Assembly (NCBI RefSeq): GCF_029350975.1
Contig: NZ_JARKMR010000005.1
Span: forward strand, 1-64,000
Reading direction: 5' to 3'
Length of the DNA stretch: 64,000 bases
Source of the DNA: Maribacter zhoushanensis
Lineage (GTDB): Bacteria > Bacteroidota > Bacteroidia > Flavobacteriales > Flavobacteriaceae
Below are positions 1-8,741 of this stretch, piece after piece; positions within the stretch are counted from its first letter, which is position 1; each line of letters opens with the position of its first letter. Both the position numbers and the translations under genes were made by a program. The notes under the pieces were generated by a model, which worked only from the letters and a program-made list of their open reading frames with translations, had not been told where the DNA came from and did no database searches.

Positions 1-2
1 CC

Positions 3-71
3 TTCGAGATCATGCTGAGGTATGAATTCCTGAACAAGTACAAACGAGTGATCACCCCAAGATTCTTTTAA
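3..71 (+). CDS. PorP/SprF family membrane protein, C-terminal end only
   Basis: The first bases read as an open frame ending FEIMLRYEF...ITPRFF before a TAA stop. This resembles the last beta-strand of PorP/SprF proteins, outer-membrane barrels linked to type IX secretion and gliding. The rest of the gene lies upstream of the window. It is followed after 11 bases by an OmpA/PD40 gene, the usual partner, which supports the call. Only 22 residues are visible, so the family assignment rests on the ending and the neighbour. Confidence 0.6.
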   Translation, partial: FEIMLRYEFLNKYKRVITPRFF

Positions 72-82
72 TAAAAAACGAC

Positions 83-2020
83 ATGAAAAAAACAGGATAT
101 ATTTTTTGTGGCTTGGCGGTAATGGCTATGATGGCAAGCGCACAGGACAAGAAAGTACGTAAAGCGGATACAAAATTCACGAACTATGCCTATGCCTCGG
201 CGATACAATCGTACGAGCAATTGGTAAAGGACGGTTATACAGAAGAAGAGGTGTACAAGAATTTAGGTAACGCAAACTATTTAAATGCAAACTACGAAGA
301 GGCATCCAGCTGGTACGGCAAACTGTTCGCACTTGAAGGCGCGGACATCGACCCGGAGTATATGTACCGCTACGCACAGACCTTAAAATCTTTGGAAAAC
401 TATACGGAATCCGACACATGGATGCAGAAGTTCAAGAGTGCAAAAGCGAACGATCAACGTGCCATCACTTTTGGAGAGAACCAGGACTACCTGGAACAGA
501 TCGAGGAACGTTCTGGTAGGTACGAACTGAAGAACATCGGTTTGAACTCGAAGGTATCGGATTTTGCGCCCTCGTTCCATGAAGAGGGGCTCGTATTCTC
601 CACGGCAAGGGACAGCGGACTGTTAACGAAGAACATCCATAAATGGAACAACGGTTCTTTTCTGAACCTATATAAAGCTGCACAGGACGACCAAGGGAAT
701 TTCACCGATGTGGACAAACTGAGCAAGAAACTGAACAAAAAGACCCACGAATCGTCCACGGCATTTACCAAGGACGGACAGACGATGTACTTTACACGTA
801 ACAACTCCGATGATGGTAAGTTCGAAAGGGATGAAGAAGGAGTCAGTAGACTAAAAATATACAGAGCACGATTAATAGAAGACGAATGGAACGAAATCGA
901 AGAACTGCCCTTTAACGGTGACAGTTACTCTGTAGCACACCCAACGCTGAACAACGACGAAACGAAACTATACTTCGCCTCTGACATGCCGGGCACGAAA
1001 GGGGAATCGGATATCTACGTGGTGGACATCAACAAGGACGGTACATTCAGTACACCGAAGAATCTTGGAGAACGAATCAATACCGAGGCAAGGGAGACCT
1101 TTCCGTTCGTGACGGAATCCGATAAATTATATTTCTCTTCTGACGGGCATCCGGGACTTGGAGGGCTTGATGTCTTCGCGACCGACCTGAAGAACGAAAG
1201 GGGAGAAGTGTTCAACGTAGGACGTCCCTTGAACGGAGAGGAAGACGACTTCTCGTACATTATAGACGAAGAAACGAAGAAAGGCTTTTTCGCATCGAAC
1301 AGAAAAGGAGGACAGGGGAACGACGATATCTACAGTTTTGTGGAAATGACGCCGTTGGACTTCACCTGCCATACAAATATCACGGGAATAGTAAAGGACC
1401 AAAAGACCAATGTACTTTTAACGGATGCATCGGTAACGGTATACGACAAGGACAACCAGGTAGTATCTAGTTCACAGACCGATGCCAACGGAGCTTTCGA
1501 GATGGAAGGCAACTGCGAGGAAGGCAGTTACAAGGTAGTGGCTACCAAAGCGGACTATGAGGAAGGCAACAAGACGTTCATGACGGTCAAGGCGGAGGAT
1601 GCGACCGGTATAGAGATCGTACTTGCACAGGTGGACCCATCCGCACCGATAGGTGCTGACCTTGCGCAATACCTGAACATAGAACCGATCTACTTCGATT
1701 TCGACAAGTACTTCATCAGGGAAGATGCGAGGATCAGTATCGAGAAGGTACTGGCATATCTTAACGAATACCCTAGCGTGAACGTACAGGTACGCTCTCA
1801 TACGGATTCAAGGGCTAATGACGCATACAATATGAAATTATCGGCGAACAGGGCAAAGGCAACAGCGGATTACCTGATCGCTGCGGGCATCCCTAGCAAT
1901 AGGATCTCGTACGAAGGCTATGGCGAGACGGAGCTTACAAACGATTGTAGCAACAACGTTCCCTGTAGCAAGGAAAAGCATCAGCTCAACAGACGATCGG
2001 AGTTTATCGTGGTGGAATAA
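83..2020 (+). CDS. OmpA family protein with PD40 repeats (gliding/T9SS-associated type)
   Basis: A 645-residue exported envelope protein. It has a signal peptide ending ASAQ (about residues 1-20), a TPR-like helical stretch (about 30-120), and WD40-like PD40 beta-propeller repeats (about 150-430; YFASDMPG and YFSSDGHPGLGG are typical). A carboxypeptidase-regulatory-like domain follows (about 435-515), then a C-terminal OmpA peptidoglycan-binding domain (about 530-645; YFDFDKYFI, NRAKATADYL and NRRSEF). Such proteins sit with PorP/SprF barrels beside large secreted adhesins, and one ends 11 bases upstream. The exact substrate is unknown. The gene is visibly richer in G and C and in codons such as GAC, AAC and AAG than its neighbours, suggesting high expression or a different origin. 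Confidence 0.9.
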   Translation: MKKTGYIFCGLAVMAMMASAQDKKVRKADTKFTNYAYASAIQSYEQLVKDGYTEEEVYKNLGNANYLNANYEEASSWYGKLFALEGADIDPEYMYRYAQTLKSLENYTESDTWMQKFKSAKANDQRAITFGENQDYLEQIEERSGRYELKNIGLNSKVSDFAPSFHEEGLVFSTARDSGLLTKNIHKWNNGSFLNLYKAAQDDQGNFTDVDKLSKKLNKKTHESSTAFTKDGQTMYFTRNNSDDGKFERDEEGVSRLKIYRARLIEDEWNEIEELPFNGDSYSVAHPTLNNDETKLYFASDMPGTKGESDIYVVDINKDGTFSTPKNLGERINTEARETFPFVTESDKLYFSSDGHPGLGGLDVFATDLKNERGEVFNVGRPLNGEEDDFSYIIDEETKKGFFASNRKGGQGNDDIYSFVEMTPLDFTCHTNITGIVKDQKTNVLLTDASVTVYDKDNQVVSSSQTDANGAFEMEGNCEEGSYKVVATKADYEEGNKTFMTVKAEDATGIEIVLAQVDPSAPIGADLAQYLNIEPIYFDFDKYFIREDARISIEKVLAYLNEYPSVNVQVRSHTDSRANDAYNMKLSANRAKATADYLIAAGIPSNRISYEGYGETELTNDCSNNVPCSKEKHQLNRRSEFIVVE

Positions 2021-2053
2021 CTCGTATAGAATAATAATTATTATATAATATAG

Positions 2054-2105
2054 AATCCGATATTTTAGACTAACGATTGTGTTTTTCTAAAGTGTCGGAT
2101 TTTTT
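2054..2105 (+). terminator. Rho-independent terminator after the OmpA/PD40 gene
   Basis: Sixteen-base arms at 2054-2069 and 2086-2101, pairing with a few G-U wobbles, enclose a 16-base loop and are followed by a T run. It lies 34 bases after the stop codon of the upstream operon. Confidence 0.8.
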
Positions 2106-2216
2106 CATGAATCTAAATTGATTGAATTGCCATTGGCAACTCAAAAAAGAAAGCTCAAAAACCTTCTATTTTATATAGAAATCAAAATTATTGAAGAGTA
2201 CTAAATTAGAGAAAGT

Positions 2217-2477
2217 CTAATATTTTTTTGTGTTGCGTTTTCTTTTATTTTTAATAAAATCAAGCAGTTTACCGGAAAGGAAAGTAATTGCTAAGCTTTT
2301 GATAGTCCCTTTATTACCAAAGGTAGCTCCTAGACCCTGTCTAAATTGTTGTGGTACCAAATCAGTTTTAGCGTTGTTCAACTGCAGTTTAATGCTCTCT
2401 TGGGCAATTAAACGTTGTAGATTAAGAACTTTCAAGCGTTCATCTATTTCTTCAAAAGAATGGTATTGCTTGCTCAT
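2217..2477 (-). CDS. Small protein, DUF6327-like
   Basis: An 86-residue protein with an amphipathic N-terminal helix (FEEIDERLKVLNLQRLIAQE), a short hydrophobic C-terminal segment and a very basic tail (KNKRKRNTKKY). It is the last gene of a three-gene minus-strand set with a holin-X-like protein (2-base gap) and a YtxH protein. From memory this trio is common in Flavobacteriia and the small partner is classed as DUF6327; I could not verify that. Function is unknown. The basic tail after a hydrophobic patch suggests association with the inner membrane. Confidence 0.65.
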   Translation of the reverse strand: MSKQYHSFEEIDERLKVLNLQRLIAQESIKLQLNNAKTDLVPQQFRQGLGATFGNKGTIKSLAITFLSGKLLDFIKNKRKRNTKKY

Positions 2478-2479
2478 AA

Positions 2480-2824
2480 TCAGTCAAAATAATATTTAGA
2501 TAATTTTTTAAGTACAGGTTTGTTTAGCTGCTCCCTAAATATATAAAGCATTATTGCTAAAACTATATAAAAACCGGCTACTATAATAAAGCCAATGAAG
2601 TAACTGTTCATTAGTTCAGACAGCCATAAACAGGCTGCAAATGACAAAAATAAAATTGCAAAAAGACTACTTAAACCTATTAAGAGAAGTTTTAGTATGC
2701 CAGTGGCATTTTTTGACAAGACTTTGAAAATTTTAAGTCTATAGTATTCGTCACTACGTTCTAAATATGACTCCATTTCGGTTTTTAGCGCCATGAGGTC
2801 ATTTTTGAATTCTTCAAAAGCCAT
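2480..2824 (-). CDS. Holin-X-like phage holin family membrane protein
   Basis: A 114-residue protein with an amphipathic N-terminal helix (about 1-35) and two closely spaced membrane helices (about 42-67 and 72-95), then a short basic tail. This is the layout of the Actinobacterial Holin-X / DUF1469 family, named for phage holins but widespread in chromosomes as an envelope-stress accessory protein. It sits between YtxH and the DUF6327-like gene with spacings of 5 and 2 bases, so the three are almost certainly one transcript. A true lytic role is unlikely because no phage genes surround it. Confidence 0.75.
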   Translation of the reverse strand: MAFEEFKNDLMALKTEMESYLERSDEYYRLKIFKVLSKNATGILKLLLIGLSSLFAILFLSFAACLWLSELMNSYFIGFIIVAGFYIVLAIMLYIFREQLNKPVLKKLSKYYFD

Positions 2825-2829
2825 AACTG

Positions 2830-3159
2830 CTATTTATGTAGTTGAGCGTTTTGGGCTTTTAATTCTTCTAGTTTTTGTTCTAACTTATCAATGATATCAT
2901 CTGCCTTGTAGCTCATCGTTGAAATTGCCTCGTCTAATTTTCTATCAAAAGCATCTTTTTGTTCATTAGCGGTTTTTGTTAGCTCATCTTTTGCATGAGA
3001 AACTCTTTCAGCTATATCATGACTGGTATCTTCAACTTTTCTTTTGATTCTATGACGTGTTTCAATTCCTTTATCAGGTGCGTATAAAATTCCTATTCCG
3101 GCACCAATAGCAGCTCCGGTTAATATCGCTAATAAAATATTTCCATTATCGTTTTGCAT
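2830..3159 (-). CDS. YtxH domain-containing protein
   Basis: A 109-residue protein with a glycine-rich membrane helix near the N-terminus (ILLAILTGAAIGAGIGILYA, about 8-27), then a basic PDKG...R segment and a long charged helix likely to form a coiled coil. This is the YtxH family, general-stress membrane proteins of unknown mechanism. It is the first gene of the minus-strand trio. A perfect palindrome 53-70 bases upstream could control the operon. Confidence 0.85.
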   Translation of the reverse strand: MQNDNGNILLAILTGAAIGAGIGILYAPDKGIETRHRIKRKVEDTSHDIAERVSHAKDELTKTANEQKDAFDRKLDEAISTMSYKADDIIDKLEQKLEELKAQNAQLHK

Positions 3160-3211
3160 GGTATTAAATTTAATATTTCAAGATAAATTTAAATACTTAA
3201 AAATGCCTGAC

Positions 3212-3229
3212 ATATGATTTAAATCATAT
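3212..3229. promoter_or_regulatory. Perfect 18-bp palindrome, possible CRP/FNR-type operator
   Basis: The palindrome ATATGATTTAAATCATAT contains ATGAT-N4-ATCAT, one base per half-site away from the CRP/FNR-family consensus TTGAT-N4-ATCAA. It lies between the end of ackA and the start of the YtxH operon, 53-70 bases upstream of the YtxH start. The dyad is seen directly. The regulator is inferred. Confidence 0.4.
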
Positions 3230-3279
3230 ATGAAAATTATAATAGCGTAAAAAAAAGAAGAATTTTATTTCATTGAAAA

Positions 3280-4464
3280 TTAGTGAAGTAGCTCATATAC
3301 CTGCTTTGCAATTTCTAATTCTTCATTTGTAGGGATTACCAGAATTTTTACCTTAGAATCCGTGGTGTTTATTTCTCTAACATTTTTAGACCTTAAATCA
3401 TTTTTGGAGTCGTCTAAGTGAAGATTAAAACACTCCATATCCTTGCACACGAGTTGACGCATTAAATTGGAGTTTTCTCCAATACCGGCGGTGAAAATAA
3501 TAGCGTCTAAACCGTTCATTGCCGCAATATAGGCACCTATGTATTTTTTAATTCGGTAGGCGTTCATTTCTAAGGCAAGAATGCAATCGGTATTACCTTT
3601 ACTCGCCTCTACTTCAATATCACGTAGGTCATTGTAACCTGTAAGACCTAGCATTCCACTTTTTTTGTTCAAAAGTTCATTTACTTCATCTAAACTATAC
3701 CCAAGTGTATTCACCATATAAAATATAATGGAATGGTCAATATCACCACTTCGTGTACCCATTACCAATCCGTTAGACGGTGCAAATCCCATACTGTGAT
3801 CTATGCTTTTACCATCTTTGATAGCGGTAATACTACAACCATTTCCCAAGTGAATGGAAATGAGCTTGGTATTTTGATTGCCTAAATATTCATTTGCTTT
3901 CTCAGAAACATATTTATGGCTGGTACCATGAAATCCATAAGCCTGAACTCTCTTTTCTTCGAACAGGATATTGGGAACGGCATATTTTTTAGCTTTTATG
4001 GGCAACGTACCATGAAAGGCAGTATCGAAAACAACGATCTGCTTAGATGATTCAAAAATTTCTTCCGCCATTAGTATTCCTTCTAAATTGGCAGGGTTGT
4101 GTAAAGGGGCTAGGGGGGAAAGTGATTTTATTTTTTGTTTAACTTCTTCATTGATTAAAGTAGTATCAACATAATCTTTACCACCATGTACCACACGATG
4201 ACCAATGGCATCTATTTCCTCAGTACTATTAATCACGCCCATTTCAGCATCAAGCAAAAGAGAAGTAATTCGCTCCAGACCAGCTTTGTGAGTTGTAATT
4301 TCATAGGTTTTTTGAACCTTATGGGTATCCGTTTTATAGGTTGAAATAGCTTGGGTACTACCAATACGCTCTATAGATCCTTGACAAATAATCTTTGCCG
4401 AAGGCATATCTAAAAGTTGATATTTTATAGATGAGCTACCAGAGTTGATAATTAAAATATTCAT
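3280..4464 (-). CDS. ackA: Acetate kinase
   Basis: A 394-residue cytoplasmic enzyme making ATP and acetate from acetyl phosphate and ADP. Family features are the N-terminal phosphate-binding loop (NSGSSSIKYQLL), HRVVHGG, the FDTAFHGTLP motif, YGFHGTSHKYV, HLGNGCSITAI and MGTRSGDIDHS, plus the C-terminal FTAGIGENS. Length is normal for the family. The gene follows pta on the same strand after 10 bases, the usual overflow pair that turns acetyl-CoA into acetate with substrate-level ATP. Confidence 0.98.
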   Translation of the reverse strand: MNILIINSGSSSIKYQLLDMPSAKIICQGSIERIGSTQAISTYKTDTHKVQKTYEITTHKAGLERITSLLLDAEMGVINSTEEIDAIGHRVVHGGKDYVDTTLINEEVKQKIKSLSPLAPLHNPANLEGILMAEEIFESSKQIVVFDTAFHGTLPIKAKKYAVPNILFEEKRVQAYGFHGTSHKYVSEKANEYLGNQNTKLISIHLGNGCSITAIKDGKSIDHSMGFAPSNGLVMGTRSGDIDHSIIFYMVNTLGYSLDEVNELLNKKSGMLGLTGYNDLRDIEVEASKGNTDCILALEMNAYRIKKYIGAYIAAMNGLDAIIFTAGIGENSNLMRQLVCKDMECFNLHLDDSKNDLRSKNVREINTTDSKVKILVIPTNEELEIAKQVYELLH

Positions 4465-4474
4465 GAAAATGAGT

Positions 4475-6568
4475 TTAGAATCCTTCTGCTTGAATAGCAG
4501 TAATTATTACGGTGTTAAAAATATCATCTACGGTACAGCCACGGCTTAAATCGTTAACAGGTTTGTTTAAACCCTGTAACATTGGTCCGATAGCCAAAGC
4601 ACCAGTTTCACGTTGTACAGCTTTGTATGTGTTGTTACCAGTATTTAAATCAGGAAATATAAACACACTAGCTTGCCCTGCAACTTCAGAATCCGGCAAT
4701 TTACTGAGTCCTACTTTAGCATCTACCGCAGCGTCATATTGAATAGGACCTTCTACTTTAAGATCTGGTCTTTTTTCTTTAATGATTTCAGTTGCCTTTC
4801 TAACCCTATCTACATCTTCACCAACGCCAGAAGCACCAGAAGAATAAGAAAGCATAGCTACTTTAGGTTCAATTCCAAAAGCGGCACTTGTAGCGGCAGA
4901 TGAAATAGCAATTTCAGAGAGCTGCTCTGAGTTTGGGTTAGGGTTAATAGCACAGTCTCCAAATACCGTAACCCTATTGGGTAAGCACATGAAAAATATG
5001 GAGGACACAATAGAAACCCCTGGTTTGGTTTTAATAAATTGAAGTGCCGGTCTAATGGTATGTTGGGTGGTATGTACCGCACCTGAAACCATACCATCTG
5101 CATGCCCTTTATGAACCATCATAGTGCCAAAATATGAAACATCTTCCATCAAATCTTTAGCCATTGCCAAGTTTACGTTCTTATGCTTACGCAATTCAAA
5201 AAGGGTAGAGGCATAGTCTAAAAATTGTTCAGACGTCGTTGGGTCTATGATAGCGATAGTATTGATATCTAAATCAATATCTAGTTCAGTAATTTTTGAG
5301 ATGATTTGTTCTCTATTTCCTAAAAGTGTAATATTAACGGCATCGGCATCTATAAGCATTTTGGTTGCCATTAAAATACGTTCATCTGAACCTTCAGGTA
5401 GCACAATATGTTTTTTAGAAGATTTAGCTTTCTGCAGCAGGTTGTACTGAAACATTCTAGGGGTAATGCCCTTAGCCTTAAAGGTGATTAACCGTTCAGC
5501 CAATTCTTTTGTGGGAATGTGCTTTTCAAATTCTTGTATAGATGTCTGTATTTTTTCAGTGTTTTCAGCATATATACGTGGTCTAATAGTTCCAATTTTG
5601 TTAGTAACATAGAACGTACCCCTTGCAACCGAAAGAATAGGTATAATATCTGACAGACCTTCTATCAGTTTTATGATAGATTCTTCTGGAAGTAAGCCGC
5701 CGGTTAAAACAATACCAGAAAGGCTTGGGTAATTTGTTGAGATGTTAGCTTGTAGCGCGCCTAAAATAATATCTGCACGATCACCAGGTGTAATCACCAG
5801 ACTATCATCTTTTAAATGTGTAATGTAATTACGTAATTGCATTGCACCAACACTAAAGCTTCCTACTTGATTGTTAATATAATCTTCACCAAAAAGAATC
5901 TTGGCATCTAATTCTTGGGCAATTTCTTTTAATGTAGGGCTACCTAAAATAGTGTTTACAGGTATGGTGCCTACTAAAACATCATCAGGTAATTTTTCTT
6001 TTAATCCGTTAGAGACAATAGTAACATTTTCTGGTTGTACTTTGTTTGCTACTATTAACAGGACGTCTACACCTTTTTCTTTAAAAGAATCATAGGCCAT
6101 GTATAGGTTACCCACTAGTTCATCTAAAGTTTTATTTTTTCCGCTTGCTAGAATTACTGCGGGTATACCTAAGTTTTTTGCAATAAGCACGTTGATATCC
6201 CATTCAATTATTGCGCCTTCTCCAGAAAAATCAGTTCCTTCAACTAAAACGAAATCGAACTTGTTTTCTATGGTTTTATACTTGTGTATAATATGCCCTA
6301 CAATTTCATCGTCTTTATCTTGGTTTTTTAATTGAACCACCTGGCTACGAGTATATGCAAAAGCCTCTTCAGGTTTCATATCTACATTGAAGTAGCTTAA
6401 AACAGTGTCAATATGGTTGTCTGTCTTACCATTTGGAACTTCGTCTATAATAGGTCTAAAATAGCCGACTTTAGCAGTTCTGCCCAATAGAAGTTGCATG
6501 AGACCTAGTGAAACAATTGATTTTCCACTGTTGGGCTCTGTAGTAACAATATATATAGCTTTACTCAC
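4475..6568 (-). CDS. pta: Phosphate acetyltransferase
   Basis: A 697-residue, long-form Pta that interconverts acetyl-CoA and acetyl phosphate. The N-terminus is a P-loop domain of the BioD/CobQ type (TTEPNSGKSIVSLGL). A DRTGG domain sits in the middle (about 215-325). The C-terminal catalytic PTA_PTB domain (about 370-697) contains LPEGSDERILMAT, DGMVSGAVHTT, SYSSGASG and the ending GCTVDDIFNTVIITAIQ. The three-part layout and length match the enterobacterial-type enzyme. It is cotranscribed with ackA. Confidence 0.97.
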   Translation of the reverse strand: MSKAIYIVTTEPNSGKSIVSLGLMQLLLGRTAKVGYFRPIIDEVPNGKTDNHIDTVLSYFNVDMKPEEAFAYTRSQVVQLKNQDKDDEIVGHIIHKYKTIENKFDFVLVEGTDFSGEGAIIEWDINVLIAKNLGIPAVILASGKNKTLDELVGNLYMAYDSFKEKGVDVLLIVANKVQPENVTIVSNGLKEKLPDDVLVGTIPVNTILGSPTLKEIAQELDAKILFGEDYINNQVGSFSVGAMQLRNYITHLKDDSLVITPGDRADIILGALQANISTNYPSLSGIVLTGGLLPEESIIKLIEGLSDIIPILSVARGTFYVTNKIGTIRPRIYAENTEKIQTSIQEFEKHIPTKELAERLITFKAKGITPRMFQYNLLQKAKSSKKHIVLPEGSDERILMATKMLIDADAVNITLLGNREQIISKITELDIDLDINTIAIIDPTTSEQFLDYASTLFELRKHKNVNLAMAKDLMEDVSYFGTMMVHKGHADGMVSGAVHTTQHTIRPALQFIKTKPGVSIVSSIFFMCLPNRVTVFGDCAINPNPNSEQLSEIAISSAATSAAFGIEPKVAMLSYSSGASGVGEDVDRVRKATEIIKEKRPDLKVEGPIQYDAAVDAKVGLSKLPDSEVAGQASVFIFPDLNTGNNTYKAVQRETGALAIGPMLQGLNKPVNDLSRGCTVDDIFNTVIITAIQAEGF

Positions 6569-6807
6569 GAATAAAAGGGATTAGTGTTTAACAAATTTAT
6601 AGGATTCTTAATGGATTTGGTCTTTCAATATAAAAATCTGACACTTTAGTTTGAAGTTGATAATTATTAGGTCATAATAACAATATATGCCCATATGTTT
6701 CTCTTTTTTGATTTTTTAAAGTGTAATTACCAGATGCTTTTAAAGATACAAGTAAAACTTTTGTTTTTTAATTAAAGAACCAAAAATAGATAGGGTAAAG
6801 AGTTTTA

Positions 6808-6850
6808 AAAATGACTTATCTCATATTATAAACATGAGATAAGTCATTTT
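6808..6850. promoter_or_regulatory. 17-bp perfect inverted repeat in the pta/LOG divergent region
   Basis: Arms at 6808-6824 and 6834-6850 are exact reverse complements around a 9-base loop. No gene ends here: pta is transcribed leftward from 6568 and the LOG gene rightward from 6904, so a plain terminator is a poor explanation. Each arm carries TGA-N6-TCA (6812-6823 and 6835-6846), the core spacing of CRP/FNR sites. A -7 match TACATTTG lies at 6870-6877 before the LOG gene, so the right arm would abut its -33 region. An operator or leader attenuator is inferred. Confidence 0.45.
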
Positions 6851-6903
6851 CATCTTTGTTAGTAACAAGTACATTTGACTCTGTTGTTAATTTTCTGTCC
6901 TAG

Positions 6904-7665
6904 ATGCAAAACGAAGTAAATACTAGTCCTTTCCTTTTAAGTGGAGAACGTGCCTTTCTTGATGGACCACGAAGTAGGTTTAAAGAATTGTGGTTTACGT
7001 TTAAGGTACAGTATCAATTTATTAGAGCATTTAGAAAGTTACATTTTATAGGCCCGTGTGTTACCGTATTTGGTTCCGCACGTTTTAAGGAAGATAATCA
7101 ATATTATAAATTAGGGGTAGATGTAGGTAAAGCTGTATCAGAAATGGGGTTCACGGTCATGACCGGCGGTGGACCAGGAGTTATGGAAGCAGCGAACAAA
7201 GGAGCTTACCTTAATAACGGCTATTCAATAGGTTGTAATATTATACTACCTCATGAACAGAAACCAAATCCGTATTTGCATAGATGGATTAATATTCCCT
7301 ATTTCTTTATCAGAAAGTTTTTGTTGCTTAAATATAGCTTTGCATTTGTGGTATTGCCTGGAGGTATAGGTACGTTAGATGAACTTTTTGAGGCTGTAAC
7401 GTTGATACAGACAAAAATGATACAAGATTTTCCGGTAATCATTTTTGGAAAAGAATATCATAAAGAATTATACCATCACATACAGGTAATGGCAGAAAAC
7501 GAAAGTATATCAAAGAAAGATATGGATTTGATGTTCTTAACGGATTCTGTAGAAGAAATGAAAGAACATCTTAAAGAGCACGCGGTAAAAAGATTTAAAC
7601 TAACTAAAAGACCAATGAGAACAAGATGGTGGTTTGGTGAAAAGAAACAAATGCGTTCAGTTTAA
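6904..7665 (+). CDS. LOG family protein (TIGR00730; nucleotide phosphoribohydrolase type)
   Basis: A 253-residue Rossmann-fold protein with both LOG signatures: GGGPGVMEAANKG (about 97-109) and LPGGIGTLDELFE (about 152-164). Characterised members remove the base from nucleoside 5'-monophosphates, such as cytokinin precursors or AMP-like nucleotides. The natural substrate in flavobacteria is not known. An N-terminal extension of about 50 residues precedes the core, as in larger bacterial members. The start codon follows an AT-rich leader with no Shine-Dalgarno. It is followed after 38 bases by an L,D-transpeptidase gene, possibly cotranscribed. Confidence 0.9.
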   Translation: MQNEVNTSPFLLSGERAFLDGPRSRFKELWFTFKVQYQFIRAFRKLHFIGPCVTVFGSARFKEDNQYYKLGVDVGKAVSEMGFTVMTGGGPGVMEAANKGAYLNNGYSIGCNIILPHEQKPNPYLHRWINIPYFFIRKFLLLKYSFAFVVLPGGIGTLDELFEAVTLIQTKMIQDFPVIIFGKEYHKELYHHIQVMAENESISKKDMDLMFLTDSVEEMKEHLKEHAVKRFKLTKRPMRTRWWFGEKKQMRSV

Positions 7666-7703
7666 AATATTTTAATTGTTAGTTACAATAATAATAGTAT
7701 AAA

Positions 7704-8663
7704 ATGTTTAAAATCAGTTTTTTGAAAATAATTTTACTAATCATTATTTCAGTTTTTATTACTTCTTGTCAGTTTGAAAACAAGGGCGATATAGGTGCTT
7801 TGCCAATAGATAGTACCAATGTATTACTAGCAGATAAAAAAGAGTTAAAGAAGATTGAACAAATTAAAGTCTTGAAAAATATAAAGGTAGGTAGTTATTT
7901 TCAGTTTATGGATTCAGTAGTGAGCAAGTATGATACACTGGTACCATATTCGTTAACTGAGCATTTATTGGTTCGTAATAACCCTTGGATAATAGATACT
8001 TTGGCGCATACGGATTATTATAGAATGATGGCAAGAGATTCTTTTGTTTATGATCAAAAGCAAATGATAGTGTTGCCAAAAGGCAGTAAGTTAATAGTCC
8101 CCGATTCATTAGTAGCTTGTAAAATTTTAGAAGAATTTGCAACTACAGAAATTGATGTTAACATACCAGAATACAAATTACGTATCTATCAAGATTCTGT
8201 TTTATTAGAAACGTTTCCGGTTAGGGTGGGGCAATATCGAGAGCGTTATTTAAAGTTTGGGGATCGTGTAACAGATTTACGAACAAAAACAGGAAAGGGA
8301 ACAATAGTAAGGCATGCAAAGCATCCAGATTTTTACAATCCGGTAAATGGAAAACGGTTTTATATTACCAGAAGAGATGATGGTAAAACCACTATGATGC
8401 CACAGATTCCTTGGATTGAGACTGAAATAAATAATATTAGAAACGGTCAGATGATTCATCCTACAACAAACCCAAAAACATTGGGTAAGGCATATTCAAA
8501 TGGCTGTATAGGTCTTGGTGAAGGTGATGCTTGGCGCGTTTATTATTACGCACCATTAGGTACAAAACTTAGAATTAGATATGATTTAGAAACCTATGAT
8601 GAAGGTATGGTCATTTCAGTACTTAGAGATGTTTATCACTTAACTGATGATGAAAAAGATTAA
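7704..8663 (+). CDS. L,D-transpeptidase (YkuD domain) lipoprotein
   Basis: A 319-residue exported protein with a lipoprotein signal (IISVFITSC, lipid-modified Cys near residue 22). The YkuD catalytic domain occupies about residues 150-300. The active-site region is visible: MIHPTTNP, then the nucleophile in YSNGCIGLGEGDA, matching H-X14-17-[ST]-HGC-like motifs with SNGC. Family members cross-link peptidoglycan through meso-diaminopimelate or attach lipoproteins. ErfK/YbiS-type activity is likely, in the periplasm. Confidence 0.9.
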   Translation: MFKISFLKIILLIIISVFITSCQFENKGDIGALPIDSTNVLLADKKELKKIEQIKVLKNIKVGSYFQFMDSVVSKYDTLVPYSLTEHLLVRNNPWIIDTLAHTDYYRMMARDSFVYDQKQMIVLPKGSKLIVPDSLVACKILEEFATTEIDVNIPEYKLRIYQDSVLLETFPVRVGQYRERYLKFGDRVTDLRTKTGKGTIVRHAKHPDFYNPVNGKRFYITRRDDGKTTMMPQIPWIETEINNIRNGQMIHPTTNPKTLGKAYSNGCIGLGEGDAWRVYYYAPLGTKLRIRYDLETYDEGMVISVLRDVYHLTDDEKD

Positions 8664-8741
8664 TTATTCTAAAGCTTAAGCATATTTAGTTTAAAGTGAT
8701 TTTAAATAATATTCACTAATAATTTTATTAATTTTACTGAA

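Noticed and set aside
2230-2499. An 89-codon plus-strand frame opposite the DUF6327-like gene.
   Set aside because: The minus-strand product fits a three-gene operon with close spacing; the plus-strand frame has no such support.
2480-3159. Holin-like and YtxH genes as a prophage remnant.
   Set aside because: No phage structural, integrase or lysis enzyme genes nearby; this trio is a normal chromosomal stress cluster in the group.
6808-6850. The inverted repeat as an ordinary terminator.
   Set aside because: No transcript ends here; flanking genes diverge. Kept as a regulatory candidate instead.
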